This document shows, one piece after another, positions 7,695-15,806 of a DNA stretch of 64,000 nucleotides. A model generated the notes under the pieces. It was given only the letters and a program-made list of their open reading frames with translations. It was not told the DNA's origin and ran no database searches. The position numbers were made by a program, and so were the translations under genes. Location: positions 62,001 to 126,000 of the forward strand of contig NZ_OCNH01000008.1 of the NCBI RefSeq assembly GCF_900230225.1, read 5' to 3'. The DNA comes from Spirosoma fluviale (GTDB lineage: Bacteria; Bacteroidota; Bacteroidia; Cytophagales; Spirosomataceae). Positions within the stretch are counted from its first letter, which is position 1, and each line of letters starts with the position of its first letter.

Positions 7695-8420
7695 TTACTT
7701 TTTCAGAAGGGCAGCCGCCTTTTCATCGACAAGCCAGACGAGTTCACCAGCCACCGGCTTGATTACCTGCGACGGGTATTTATCCGGGTTGTATTCACCT
7801 TCGAGCACTTCTTTCAACGGTTCTGCTTTTTTTGGTCCGGCCACCAGAAACGCAATGCAGGCAGCCCGGTTGGTGATAGGGGCCGTGAGCGTCAGGCGAA
7901 ACATATTTTGCTGCGTCAGAAAAAAGGCTTTGGTCCAGGCCGTTTCTTCATGAACAACCTCGGTGCCGGGGAATAGCGAAAGCGTGTGTCCATCGTCGCC
8001 CATGCCAAGCAGCACGAGGTCGAACGAAGAGCCGCTGTCGCCAAAATACGCGTGCAGAACCCGGTCGTAGTCGGCTGCAGCGGCATCGGGTTCGAGGTCG
8101 GTACGCCAGACGTGGATTTGGTCTTCCGGGGTGTAAACATGCCCCAGCAAGGTATCGTACGCCATACCGGCATTGTTCTGCTCATCGTCGATGGGCACGT
8201 AGCGTTCATCACCCCAAAAAACGTGCAATTGCAGCCACGGAATCTGGTCCACATAAGGTGCCTTCGCCAGCAGCTCATGCAGGGCTTTCGGCGTACTTCC
8301 TCCCGACAACGCAATCGTGAATCGATCCTGTTTTTTCAGGGTGTCTTTGATGCGTTTGACGATAAAATCAGCCGCAGCCTTCGCCAGATCGGCCGGATTT
8401 TTCTTGATAATCAGTTGCAT
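7695..8420 (-). CDS. pgl: 6-phosphogluconolactonase
   Basis: The 241-residue protein is a DevB/Pgl-type 6-phosphogluconolactonase, which hydrolyses 6-phosphoglucono-1,5-lactone to 6-phosphogluconate in the oxidative pentose-phosphate pathway. Family motifs include the phosphate-binding IALSGGSTPKALHELL near residue 40, the HVFWGDERYVP block near 85, and LVLLGMGDDGHTLSLFPG near 135. It is the last gene of a zwf-cupin-pgl operon on the minus strand. Length is normal. Confidence 0.94.
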   Translation of the reverse strand: MQLIIKKNPADLAKAAADFIVKRIKDTLKKQDRFTIALSGGSTPKALHELLAKAPYVDQIPWLQLHVFWGDERYVPIDDEQNNAGMAYDTLLGHVYTPEDQIHVWRTDLEPDAAAADYDRVLHAYFGDSGSSFDLVLLGMGDDGHTLSLFPGTEVVHEETAWTKAFFLTQQNMFRLTLTAPITNRAACIAFLVAGPKKAEPLKEVLEGEYNPDKYPSQVIKPVAGELVWLVDEKAAALLKK

Positions 8421-8468
8421 ATGCTATTTTAATAGTCATATCCTATCTTTAAGATAAGGCATGACTAG

Positions 8469-8810
8469 TTAAACAAAATCCTCACGCATGGGGGTAAACA
8501 CATCGACCAGCACGCCCGCTTCTTCGCATACGGCGCCATGCCATACATTCGGTGGAATATAATAAGCATCCCCCGCTCGAACAACCCGGACTTCGTCGCC
8601 AATCGTGATGGTAAACGCCCCACTGGCTACGTAACTCATCTGGGTATGGAAATGACTATGAGCCGCGCCAATACCGCCCGTTTCAAACGCCACTTTGACC
8701 ATCATCAGATTGTCATCGTAGGTCATGATTTTACGTTTTACACCGTCGGCTACCGGCTCCCAGGGCAGGTTGTTATCATCGACGAACAGGGCAGCGAGTT
8801 GGTTGGTCAT
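8469..8810 (-). CDS. Cupin-domain protein between zwf and pgl
   Basis: A 113-residue single-domain cupin. The metal-binding motif HSHFHTQMSYVASGAFTI (about 55-72) and the second motif GDAYYIPPNVWHGAV (about 86-100) are intact, so a metal-bound beta-barrel is expected. It starts nine bases after the zwf stop and precedes pgl, so it is probably co-transcribed with the pentose-phosphate enzymes. It could be a sugar or sugar-phosphate isomerase-like or regulatory cupin. The exact role is not visible. Confidence 0.8.
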   Translation of the reverse strand: MTNQLAALFVDDNNLPWEPVADGVKRKIMTYDDNLMMVKVAFETGGIGAAHSHFHTQMSYVASGAFTITIGDEVRVVRAGDAYYIPPNVWHGAVCEEAGVLVDVFTPMREDFV

Positions 8811-8819
8811 GTTTTTTGG

Positions 8820-10319
8820 TTATTTCATCAGCCAAGAGAAACCGTCTTTCTCAACGAGTTGCGTAGCGGCCTCAGGGCCCCACGAGCCGGGTTCGTAATT
8901 TGGAAATTCTGGTGTTTCGGCTTCCCACGCTTCCAGAATGGGCGTTACGACTTTCCAGGCGGCTTCGACCTGATCGGCGCGCATGAACAGCGTCGCATCG
9001 CCGGTCATGACGTCCAGCAGCAGCGTTTCGTAGGCTTCCGGCTCCTGTCCTTCGTAGGCATCCTTGTAGCTGAACACCATCTCGACGGGGTCGATGGCGA
9101 GCGTTTGACCGGGCCGTTTGGCCTGAAACCGCAACCGAATATCCATACCGGGTTGAATGCCGATGGTCAGGCGGTTGGACTGCCAGCCGTTCGTTGCTTC
9201 CTCGGGGAAGGCGTAATACGGAGCAGGTTTGAACTGAATCGTAATAACGGTGGCCTTTTCGGGCAATGACTTGCCGGTACGCAGGTAAAACGGAACATCT
9301 TCCCAACGCCAGTTATCGACAAACAGCTTCACGGCGGCAAAGGTCTCCGTTTTGGAATCCGGCTTTACGCCTTCTTCTTCGCGATAACCCGGAATCGCTT
9401 TACCATCCTTCTGGCCGGGGCCGTACTGCCCCCGAATGGCTACGTCGTTCACCTGCTCGGGCTTTATCCGGCGAATGGCGTTCAGTACATCGACGGTTTT
9501 GTTGCGCACTTCATTGGCATCAAAAGAAATAGGCGCTTCGGTAGCCACCATGCACAGCACCTGAAGCAGGTGGTTCTGGATCATATCGCGCAGTGCGCCC
9601 GACCCTTCGTAGTAGCCGCCCCTTCCTTCCAGACCAACGGTTTCGGAAGCGGTTATCTGTATATAGGCAACATACCGGCGATTCCAGATGGGCTCGAACA
9701 GGGAATTGGCAAAACGAAGGGCCAGAATATTCTGCACAGTTTCTTTTCCAAGATAGTGGTCGATGCGGTAAATCTGTTCTTCGGCAAACAGGCCGCCCAA
9801 CAGACCGTTCAGTTCCTGCGCCGTTTTGAGGTCGTGACCAAACGGTTTCTCGACCACAATTCGAACCCTGGATTTTTCACCGCAAAGAGGCAGTTTGCCG
9901 AGGTTAGTGGCAATGCCCGGCACCAGTTGGGGCGCTACGGCGAGGTAGAAAACGATGTTGGCCTGTACGCCCCATTCCTCCTCTGTCGCCGACACATAAT
10001 TACTCAGTTTCGTATAGGCTCCGGCATCACCTGCGTCCATTTGCAGATACGTGATCGTCTTGGAAAACGATGCCCAAATATCGTCAGGGCCATTTTTACG
10101 GCGCGAAAACGATTGAACCCCTTCGAGTAACCGCTCCCGAAACGACTCATCCGTATAGTCACTTCGTCCTAACCCAACCACCGTAAAACGGTCGGACAGG
10201 TAATTATCAAGGTATAGATTGTAGAGCGCCGGAGTCAGTTTGCGAAGGTTCAAATCACCGCTTCCCCCAAAGATAAACAGGATGGTAGCCGGTGGACGCT
10301 GATTGGTAGCTGGAATCAT
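8820..10319 (-). CDS. zwf: Glucose-6-phosphate 1-dehydrogenase
   Basis: The 499-residue protein oxidises glucose 6-phosphate to 6-phosphogluconolactone with reduction of NADP(+), the entry step of the oxidative pentose-phosphate pathway. The N-terminal Rossmann motif is FIFGGSGDLNLRKL (about 14-27). The active-site signature RIDHYLGKE lies near residue 190, and VVEKPFGHDL just before it. The C-terminal substrate/dimer domain is complete. The ATG at 10319 is the natural start. It heads the zwf-cupin-pgl operon and is divergent from rpiB. Confidence 0.96.
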   Translation of the reverse strand: MIPATNQRPPATILFIFGGSGDLNLRKLTPALYNLYLDNYLSDRFTVVGLGRSDYTDESFRERLLEGVQSFSRRKNGPDDIWASFSKTITYLQMDAGDAGAYTKLSNYVSATEEEWGVQANIVFYLAVAPQLVPGIATNLGKLPLCGEKSRVRIVVEKPFGHDLKTAQELNGLLGGLFAEEQIYRIDHYLGKETVQNILALRFANSLFEPIWNRRYVAYIQITASETVGLEGRGGYYEGSGALRDMIQNHLLQVLCMVATEAPISFDANEVRNKTVDVLNAIRRIKPEQVNDVAIRGQYGPGQKDGKAIPGYREEEGVKPDSKTETFAAVKLFVDNWRWEDVPFYLRTGKSLPEKATVITIQFKPAPYYAFPEEATNGWQSNRLTIGIQPGMDIRLRFQAKRPGQTLAIDPVEMVFSYKDAYEGQEPEAYETLLLDVMTGDATLFMRADQVEAAWKVVTPILEAWEAETPEFPNYEPGSWGPEAATQLVEKDGFSWLMK

Positions 10320-10411
10320 AGTCGGTTGTCTTGACGGGCTGCAAATTACCGCCAGTCTGTTTTTGGAACAAGTTTAGTCCGTTAAGGTTTCATCTTGGCG
10401 CAGTATTCTGC

Positions 10412-10419
10412 TACTTTTG
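10412..10419 (+). promoter_or_regulatory. Candidate -7 element of rpiB
   Basis: TACTTTTG matches the Bacteroidota -7 consensus TAnnTTTG and sits 28 bases before the rpiB ATG. The expected -33 position has TTTC, a weak match. Confidence 0.45.
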
Positions 10420-10446
10420 GCCCTTGTTTTCATCCTTTCGTTTATC

Positions 10447-10878
10447 ATGAAAATTGCCATAGGCTCCGACCACGCTGGTTTCCGTTATAAAGAAGCCATC
10501 CGACAATATCTCACCAACCTCGGTCATGAGGTTATTGACAAAGGCACGTATGCCGAAACACCCTCTGTCGATTACCCTGTTTATATCCGCCCAGTGGCCG
10601 AAGCTGTAGCCGCCGGCGATGTTGACCGGGGCATTGTGCTGGGTGGTTCCGGCAACGGAGAAGCCATCATGGCGAACCGGATTAAAGGGGTTCGCTGCGG
10701 TTTGTGCTGGAATGAAGAGTCGGCCCGCCTGTGCCGCCAGCATAACGACGCCAACGTAATGTCGATCGGTGAGCGCATGATGAGCGAAGAAACGGCCCTC
10801 CGTTTAGTGCAGATCTGGCTCGACACACCCTTTGAAGGCGGTCGCCACCAAGCCCGTATTGACCAACTGGATCAATAA
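10447..10878 (+). CDS. rpiB: Ribose-5-phosphate isomerase B (RpiB/LacA/LacB family)
   Basis: The 143-residue protein starts MKIAIGSDHAGFRYKEA, the classic RpiB N-terminus, so the open frame upstream of 10447 is not coding. It interconverts ribose 5-phosphate and ribulose 5-phosphate. The motifs VDYPVYIRPVAEAV and GIVLGGSGNGEAIMANRIKG are present; the Cys of the usual GxCGxG loop is replaced by Ser here (GGSGNG). That Cys is the base in some bacterial RpiB, while other members use a different arrangement. Position beside zwf and pgl fits pentose-phosphate metabolism. Confidence 0.9.
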   Translation: MKIAIGSDHAGFRYKEAIRQYLTNLGHEVIDKGTYAETPSVDYPVYIRPVAEAVAAGDVDRGIVLGGSGNGEAIMANRIKGVRCGLCWNEESARLCRQHNDANVMSIGERMMSEETALRLVQIWLDTPFEGGRHQARIDQLDQ

Positions 10879-10885
10879 CCTACTT

Positions 10886-11038
10886 GTGGTTATTTAGTTA
10901 TTGGTTATGAGGTTATTAGTTATAAAGTTATTGGTTAATCGTTATTCCGGTATAAAGGCTGAACCCAATTCAGGCATTTTTACCAAATAACTCATTGACT
11001 ACTAACCAATAAATAATAACCAATAACTAAATAACCAC
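10886..11038. repeat. AT-rich inverted repeat between rpiB and ABC gene
   Basis: Arms 10886-10908 and 11016-11038 are perfect 23-base inverted copies. The 107 bases between them contain several more versions of GTTATTGGTTA and its complement. The whole 150-bp gap is built from this short word. It could be a mobile palindromic repeat or a long cruciform. Confidence 0.8.
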
Positions 11039-11043
11039 TCCTA

Positions 11044-12810
11044 ATGTCGATTCTCTGGACGTACCTTAAACCGTATCGCTGGCTGGCCATACTCGCGCTG
11101 GTACTGGCGGGTATCGCCCAGATTTTAGCCCTTGTCGACCCCATTATCTTCGGGAAACTGATCGACGAATACGCCACCAATCCGGGCAAAAAAACGGATT
11201 CAGAAAAAATAAACGGCGTTTTATGGCTGCTGGCTATCGCCGTTGGTGTGGCCGTCCTGTCGAATATCACCAAAGCCTTTCAGGAGTATTTCACCCGTCT
11301 GGTTGTTCAGAAATTTGGCACCGATATTTTCAACGACGGCCTTAAACAAACCCTTCGGTTATCCTATCAGGAGTTTGGCGACCAAAGCAGCGGTGCCACC
11401 CTGTCCATTCTGCAAAAAGTCCGCACCGACACCGAGAAGTTCATCAACTCCTTCGTCAATGTTCTGTTTTCCTCGCTTGTAGGTATTGGTTTTCTGATCT
11501 GGTATGCCGTAACGAAACACTGGGCGCTCGTGCCGGTCTTTTTAACCGGCGTGTTGCTGCTGGGCGGGCTGACGGGTACGTTGAGCACCCAGATCAAAAC
11601 GACGCAACGCTCCATAAACCGGGAAACGGCCCTGCTGTCGGGCGTTATTACCGAATCGCTACGCAACATCGAACTCATCAAAAGCCTGGGACTCACATTC
11701 CCCGAAATCCGGCGACTCAAGGTACAAACCGGCCGTATTTTCGACCTCGAAATGTTCAAGGTAAAGCGGGTACGGCTCCTCTCCTTCTGGCAAAGTACCA
11801 CGCTGAACATTCTTAAACAGTCTGTTCTGTTTACGTTGCTCTGGCTTATTTTCCGAAATATTCTAAGCACCGGCGAACTGATTTCCATGCAGTTCATTTC
11901 AGTGGCGATCTTCACTCCTTTACAGGATTTGGGCAACATCATCCTGGCTTACCGGGAAGCCGAAGCCGGACTGCATAGTTTCGGCAAGCTGATGGAAAAA
12001 TCCATTGAACGAAATCCGGAATCGCCGGTGGTAGTGGGGCCGTTGGAGCGCCTACGTTTCGAAGAGGTAATTTTCCGACATAAAGGTGCCGGTCAGAACG
12101 CCATTGATGGGGTTTCTTTTCAGGCCGGGCTGGGCGACACCATTGCCTTTGTTGGCCCGTCGGGATCCGGGAAATCGACGATGGTGAAATTGCTGGTCGG
12201 GCTTTACCGGCCTGTCGATGGGGAAATATATTACAATGACATTTCAACCAAAGATATTCGGTTTAACCCGATGCGCCGTCAGATTGGCTTCGTTACGCAG
12301 GATACGCACCTCTTTGCGGGCACCATCCGTGAAAACCTACTGTTCGTAAAACCCGACGCCACGGAAGCCGAAATGCTCGACGCCCTTGATAAAGCCGCCT
12401 GCGACCACCTGTTGGCCCGCTCCGAAAACGGCTTGGACACCCAAATTGGTGAAGGAGGGCTGAAAATGTCGGGGGGAGAGAAACAACGGCTTTCCATTGC
12501 CCGCGCCCTGGTCAGGCATCCACGGCTGTTGATTTTTGATGAAGCAACGTCGGCCCTGGATTCACTTACCGAAGAAGAAATTACGGATACCGTTCGGTCT
12601 GTATCGGCCCTGAACGAGCAGATCACCATCCTGATCGCCCACCGACTTTCTACCATCCTTCATGCCAACACTATATTTGTGCTGGAGAAAGGTAAAATTG
12701 TCGAAACGGGTACTCATGATGCACTGGTTGCCCAAAAGGGCCTATATTACGCCATGTGGCGGCAGCAGATCGGTGAACGTAAAACGGGTTTGCAGCCCCT
12801 TGACGCCTGA
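11044..12810 (+). CDS. ABC exporter, fused permease and ATPase
   Basis: A 588-residue half-transporter. Residues 1-310 form an ABC exporter membrane domain with about six helices (for example WLAILALVLAGIAQILAL and VLFSSLVGIGFLIWYAV). Residues 340-575 form the ATPase with Walker A GPSGSGKST (about 370), the signature MSGGEKQRLS (about 473), Walker B LLIFDEATSALD (about 494) and the H-loop IAHRLST. It should work as a homodimer in the inner membrane. The substrate cannot be read from sequence; lipid, peptide or drug export are all possible. It lies directly before a FUSC-family gene on the same strand. Confidence 0.9.
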   Translation: MSILWTYLKPYRWLAILALVLAGIAQILALVDPIIFGKLIDEYATNPGKKTDSEKINGVLWLLAIAVGVAVLSNITKAFQEYFTRLVVQKFGTDIFNDGLKQTLRLSYQEFGDQSSGATLSILQKVRTDTEKFINSFVNVLFSSLVGIGFLIWYAVTKHWALVPVFLTGVLLLGGLTGTLSTQIKTTQRSINRETALLSGVITESLRNIELIKSLGLTFPEIRRLKVQTGRIFDLEMFKVKRVRLLSFWQSTTLNILKQSVLFTLLWLIFRNILSTGELISMQFISVAIFTPLQDLGNIILAYREAEAGLHSFGKLMEKSIERNPESPVVVGPLERLRFEEVIFRHKGAGQNAIDGVSFQAGLGDTIAFVGPSGSGKSTMVKLLVGLYRPVDGEIYYNDISTKDIRFNPMRRQIGFVTQDTHLFAGTIRENLLFVKPDATEAEMLDALDKAACDHLLARSENGLDTQIGEGGLKMSGGEKQRLSIARALVRHPRLLIFDEATSALDSLTEEEITDTVRSVSALNEQITILIAHRLSTILHANTIFVLEKGKIVETGTHDALVAQKGLYYAMWRQQIGERKTGLQPLDA

Positions 12811-12846
12811 TTGCTCCGTGCATTTCTCAGGAAAGGCCATTCATGT

Positions 12847-14973
12847 ATGAACAAGCGTAGTCGGCAAGTCGGATATTTTCTGTCGAGCCAGTATTTTTCG
12901 GATGGTCTGCGGATCACGCTGTCGATCCTGTTGCCGTCCCTTTTGCTCTCGCAGTTCGGGCAGTTACAGGCGGGTATGGCTATGTCATTGGGAGCGCTGA
13001 ACGTGAGCCTGAGCGATGCTCCCGGCCCGGTCATGCACCGGCGCAACGGCATGGCTATTAGTGCTGTCATTAGTTTCTTTGTAACGTTTATTACAGGCTT
13101 CGCCCGGATGAACGAGTACACCCTGGGCGTTGAAATTCTGCTGTTCGGGTTCTTTTTTTCCATGTTTGCCATCTACGGAAGCCGGGCCACATCGGTAGGT
13201 ACGGCGGCTTTGCTGATCATGATTCTGATGATCGACCGGCCCATGGATGCCCGTGGTGTTATTCACGAAAGTGCGCTGGTGCTGTCGGGAAGCGTGTGGT
13301 ATAGCCTGGTTAGTTTGCTGGCTTCCCGGCTGCAACCCTACCGGCTGGCTCAACAGGCACTGGGCCAGTGTATCCACGAAATGGCAAAACTCATGGCCAT
13401 AAAAGCTGATTTTTATGACCCCTCAACGGCACTGGATGACAATTACCGTCGGCTGATTGCGCAGCAGGTCGATGTGAATGAAAAGCAGGATGCCGTACGG
13501 GAGGTCTTGTTCAAAAGTCGGCGAATTGTGACCGAGACAACGCGTACGGGCCGTTTGCTGCTGCTCACCTTTGTGGATGTGGTCGATTTGTATGAGCAGA
13601 TCATTGCCATGTATTATGACTACTCCGACATTCGGGAGCGGTTCGGCAACTCGGGCGTGCTGGAACACATTTCCCGGTCTATACGACGGCTCTCCGTCGA
13701 GCTGGACCATATCGGGCTGGCCATTCAGTTACCCGTTCCGTTCCACAAACCAGTCGATATTACCCCCCGGCTGGATAAATTAAAGCGCAGTATAGACGCA
13801 CTCGGCGATGAAGGCGGCAGTACGCTGGTGCTCAAAAAAGTGCTGGTCAGCTTACGTACCATCAGCCAGCGGGTAACGGCCCTTCAAAAAAATCTGGCTT
13901 CGCCAACCGCTAATCCGATCAATAACGAGGAGATGGAATACGGGCGTTTCGTTACGCATCAGGAAATCGACCTGAAATCTTATCTCGACAATCTGAGCCT
14001 CAACTCATCGGTATTCCGGCATTCGGTGCGGGTAGCGGTGGCCATGCTGCTCGGGTACGTCATCACCAAACTCCTTCCCTACGGCCATCATAGCTATTGG
14101 GTGTTACTCACGATTTCGGTGATTCTGAAACCGGCCTTCAGCCTGACCAAGCAGCGCAACATCGAACGCATCAGCGGTACGCTGGCCGGGGGTATTCTTG
14201 GCGTACTGATTCTAACCTTCATCCCGAACCGGGAGGTTCAATTTGGGTTCATGGTGCTGTTTATGCTCGGCACCTACAGCGCGCAACGCATCAATTACAT
14301 TGTAATGGTTATTTGCGTGACTCCGTTCGTCCTGTTGCTGTTTAGCTTTTTGGGGGTCAGCTATTTAGGGGTAGCCGAGGAGCGTTTTTTCGATACACTG
14401 CTGGGGGGTATCATAGCGCTGGTAACGGGCTATCTCGTTTTTCCGCAGTGGGAATCCGATCAGTTAGCCAAACCGATGAAGGCCATTTTACAGGCCAATA
14501 TCCGCTACCTGCAATTGCTATTCGACAGCCTGTCCGGTCAGAATATCAGTCTGGTCGATTATAAGCTGGCCCGTAAGGAAGTGTATGTCACGTCGGCCAA
14601 TTTATCGGCGGCTTTCGATCGAATGCTCTCGGAGCCCAAACACAAACAACGGAACGAAAAGCTCATTTATGAATTCGTGGTGCTGAACCACATTCTGTCA
14701 GCTAATGTCGCCACAATTACATCTGCCCAATTTACGACCGACTACAAAGTTTTTCCGGCCCCATTCCTGCGCCCGATTAAGCGGGCTTTATTTGCCCTCA
14801 ACGAAAGCCTGCGCCAGTTAGGCATATCCGTAGAAAGTCCGGTTCAGGAATCTACGGGTACGAGCCCGGCGGTTCCTGACTCTGCCCCGGCAGATCCATT
14901 GCTGGGCGAGCAGTTAGCTTTTATTCAGCAGGTAAGCAGTGACATTGGCAAACTAGTTGATCGATTGGCGTAA
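12847..14973 (+). CDS. FUSC/YccS-family inner-membrane protein
   Basis: The 708-residue protein starts at MNKRSRQVGYF; a TTG-start extension to 12811 is less likely. It has two hydrophobic clusters, about residues 20-165 and 390-530, separated by a long cytoplasmic helical region, and ends in a cytoplasmic tail. That duplicated layout and the second-cluster sequence (HSYWVLLTISVILKPAFSLT, RISGTLAGGILGV) are typical of FUSC_2/YccS-YhfK proteins, related to aromatic-acid efflux (AaeB) pumps. It lies 36 bases after the ABC exporter gene and may be co-transcribed. Substrate unknown. Confidence 0.85.
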   Translation: MNKRSRQVGYFLSSQYFSDGLRITLSILLPSLLLSQFGQLQAGMAMSLGALNVSLSDAPGPVMHRRNGMAISAVISFFVTFITGFARMNEYTLGVEILLFGFFFSMFAIYGSRATSVGTAALLIMILMIDRPMDARGVIHESALVLSGSVWYSLVSLLASRLQPYRLAQQALGQCIHEMAKLMAIKADFYDPSTALDDNYRRLIAQQVDVNEKQDAVREVLFKSRRIVTETTRTGRLLLLTFVDVVDLYEQIIAMYYDYSDIRERFGNSGVLEHISRSIRRLSVELDHIGLAIQLPVPFHKPVDITPRLDKLKRSIDALGDEGGSTLVLKKVLVSLRTISQRVTALQKNLASPTANPINNEEMEYGRFVTHQEIDLKSYLDNLSLNSSVFRHSVRVAVAMLLGYVITKLLPYGHHSYWVLLTISVILKPAFSLTKQRNIERISGTLAGGILGVLILTFIPNREVQFGFMVLFMLGTYSAQRINYIVMVICVTPFVLLLFSFLGVSYLGVAEERFFDTLLGGIIALVTGYLVFPQWESDQLAKPMKAILQANIRYLQLLFDSLSGQNISLVDYKLARKEVYVTSANLSAAFDRMLSEPKHKQRNEKLIYEFVVLNHILSANVATITSAQFTTDYKVFPAPFLRPIKRALFALNESLRQLGISVESPVQESTGTSPAVPDSAPADPLLGEQLAFIQQVSSDIGKLVDRLA

Positions 14974-15026
14974 AGCCTTAGCCTTGTCACTTAACGAAGT
15001 ACTCCTTTGGTACGCCGTAAAATAAT

Positions 15027-15054
15027 AAACCCCGATAGCGAGCTACCGGGGTTT
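15027..15054 (+). terminator. Terminator after the FUSC gene
   Basis: A stem AAACCCCG / CGGGGTTT extended by TAGC / GCTA with one mismatched pair and a two-base loop, 53 bases after the FUSC stop. Confidence 0.75.
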
Positions 15055-15188
15055 CAATGTCGAAGTTATCAGGTAAACCCCGAACGAGTCTGAATAATTC
15101 CAGCTTTGAAAAATTGTCAGATAGTTTTTCAGTTAATAATGCGGATTTTTGCATTCAACTTTACGCCAACGAAACCTTAGCTGATAAC

Positions 15189-15806
15189 ATGCCTTTTTTA
15201 GTTCTTGACCTGGAGATGACCGGCCCCGAACCGGATTATAACGAGATTATTCAAATTGGTGCGGTACTTTTTGACGACAATTGGATAGAGCGCGGTCAGT
15301 ACCTCACCAATGTTTATCCCGAAAACAAAGATGCGTTCTCGTCCTCTTCTGAGAAAATCCACAATCTGTCGCTGGCAGAACTGGAAGACGCTCCCATGAT
15401 CTACGACGTACTTCCCGAGATGGAAGAGTGGATTTGTACCCAGCTTGGCTTGCGGGTGCCCAAAGGGCAACTGGACCGAACGCCTTACCTGCGCGACCTG
15501 ATTGTCTGCGGGCAGAGTGTGATCAATGATATCAACTTTTTGAAGGAAGCCTACCGCTATGAGAAGCAAAAGTGGCCTTATTCACGCGTGTTGCTCGATC
15601 TGCACACCTTGGCCTATTTTACTTTCCGCGTATTGAAAGCCAACGGCCGCAAAGTACCCGACCGCCTGAGTCTGACGGCCATTGCCAGTTACTTTGGCTT
15701 TGCCCGCGAAGACGGGTTTCACAATGCACTGGAAGATGCCGTACTCACCGCAAAATGCCTGAAGGAAGTATTTAAGCTGAGTGAGCAGTTGAAAATACAG
15801 CCATAA
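15189..15806 (+). CDS. DEDDh-type 3'-5' exonuclease
   Basis: The 205-residue protein begins MPFLVLDLEMTGPEPDYNEI, with the DxE motif of ExoI (D7, E9) at its start, so the upstream frame from 15057, which overlaps the terminator, is rejected. Motif II is VINDINFLKEA and motif III is HNALEDAVLTAKCL, giving the DEDDh set. The first motif resembles oligoribonuclease (DLEMTG), while the rest resembles DnaQ-like exonucleases. It likely trims RNA or DNA 3' ends. Its 3' end overlaps the 3' end of the convergent CHAT gene by 35 bases. Confidence 0.85.
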   Translation: MPFLVLDLEMTGPEPDYNEIIQIGAVLFDDNWIERGQYLTNVYPENKDAFSSSSEKIHNLSLAELEDAPMIYDVLPEMEEWICTQLGLRVPKGQLDRTPYLRDLIVCGQSVINDINFLKEAYRYEKQKWPYSRVLLDLHTLAYFTFRVLKANGRKVPDRLSLTAIASYFGFAREDGFHNALEDAVLTAKCLKEVFKLSEQLKIQP

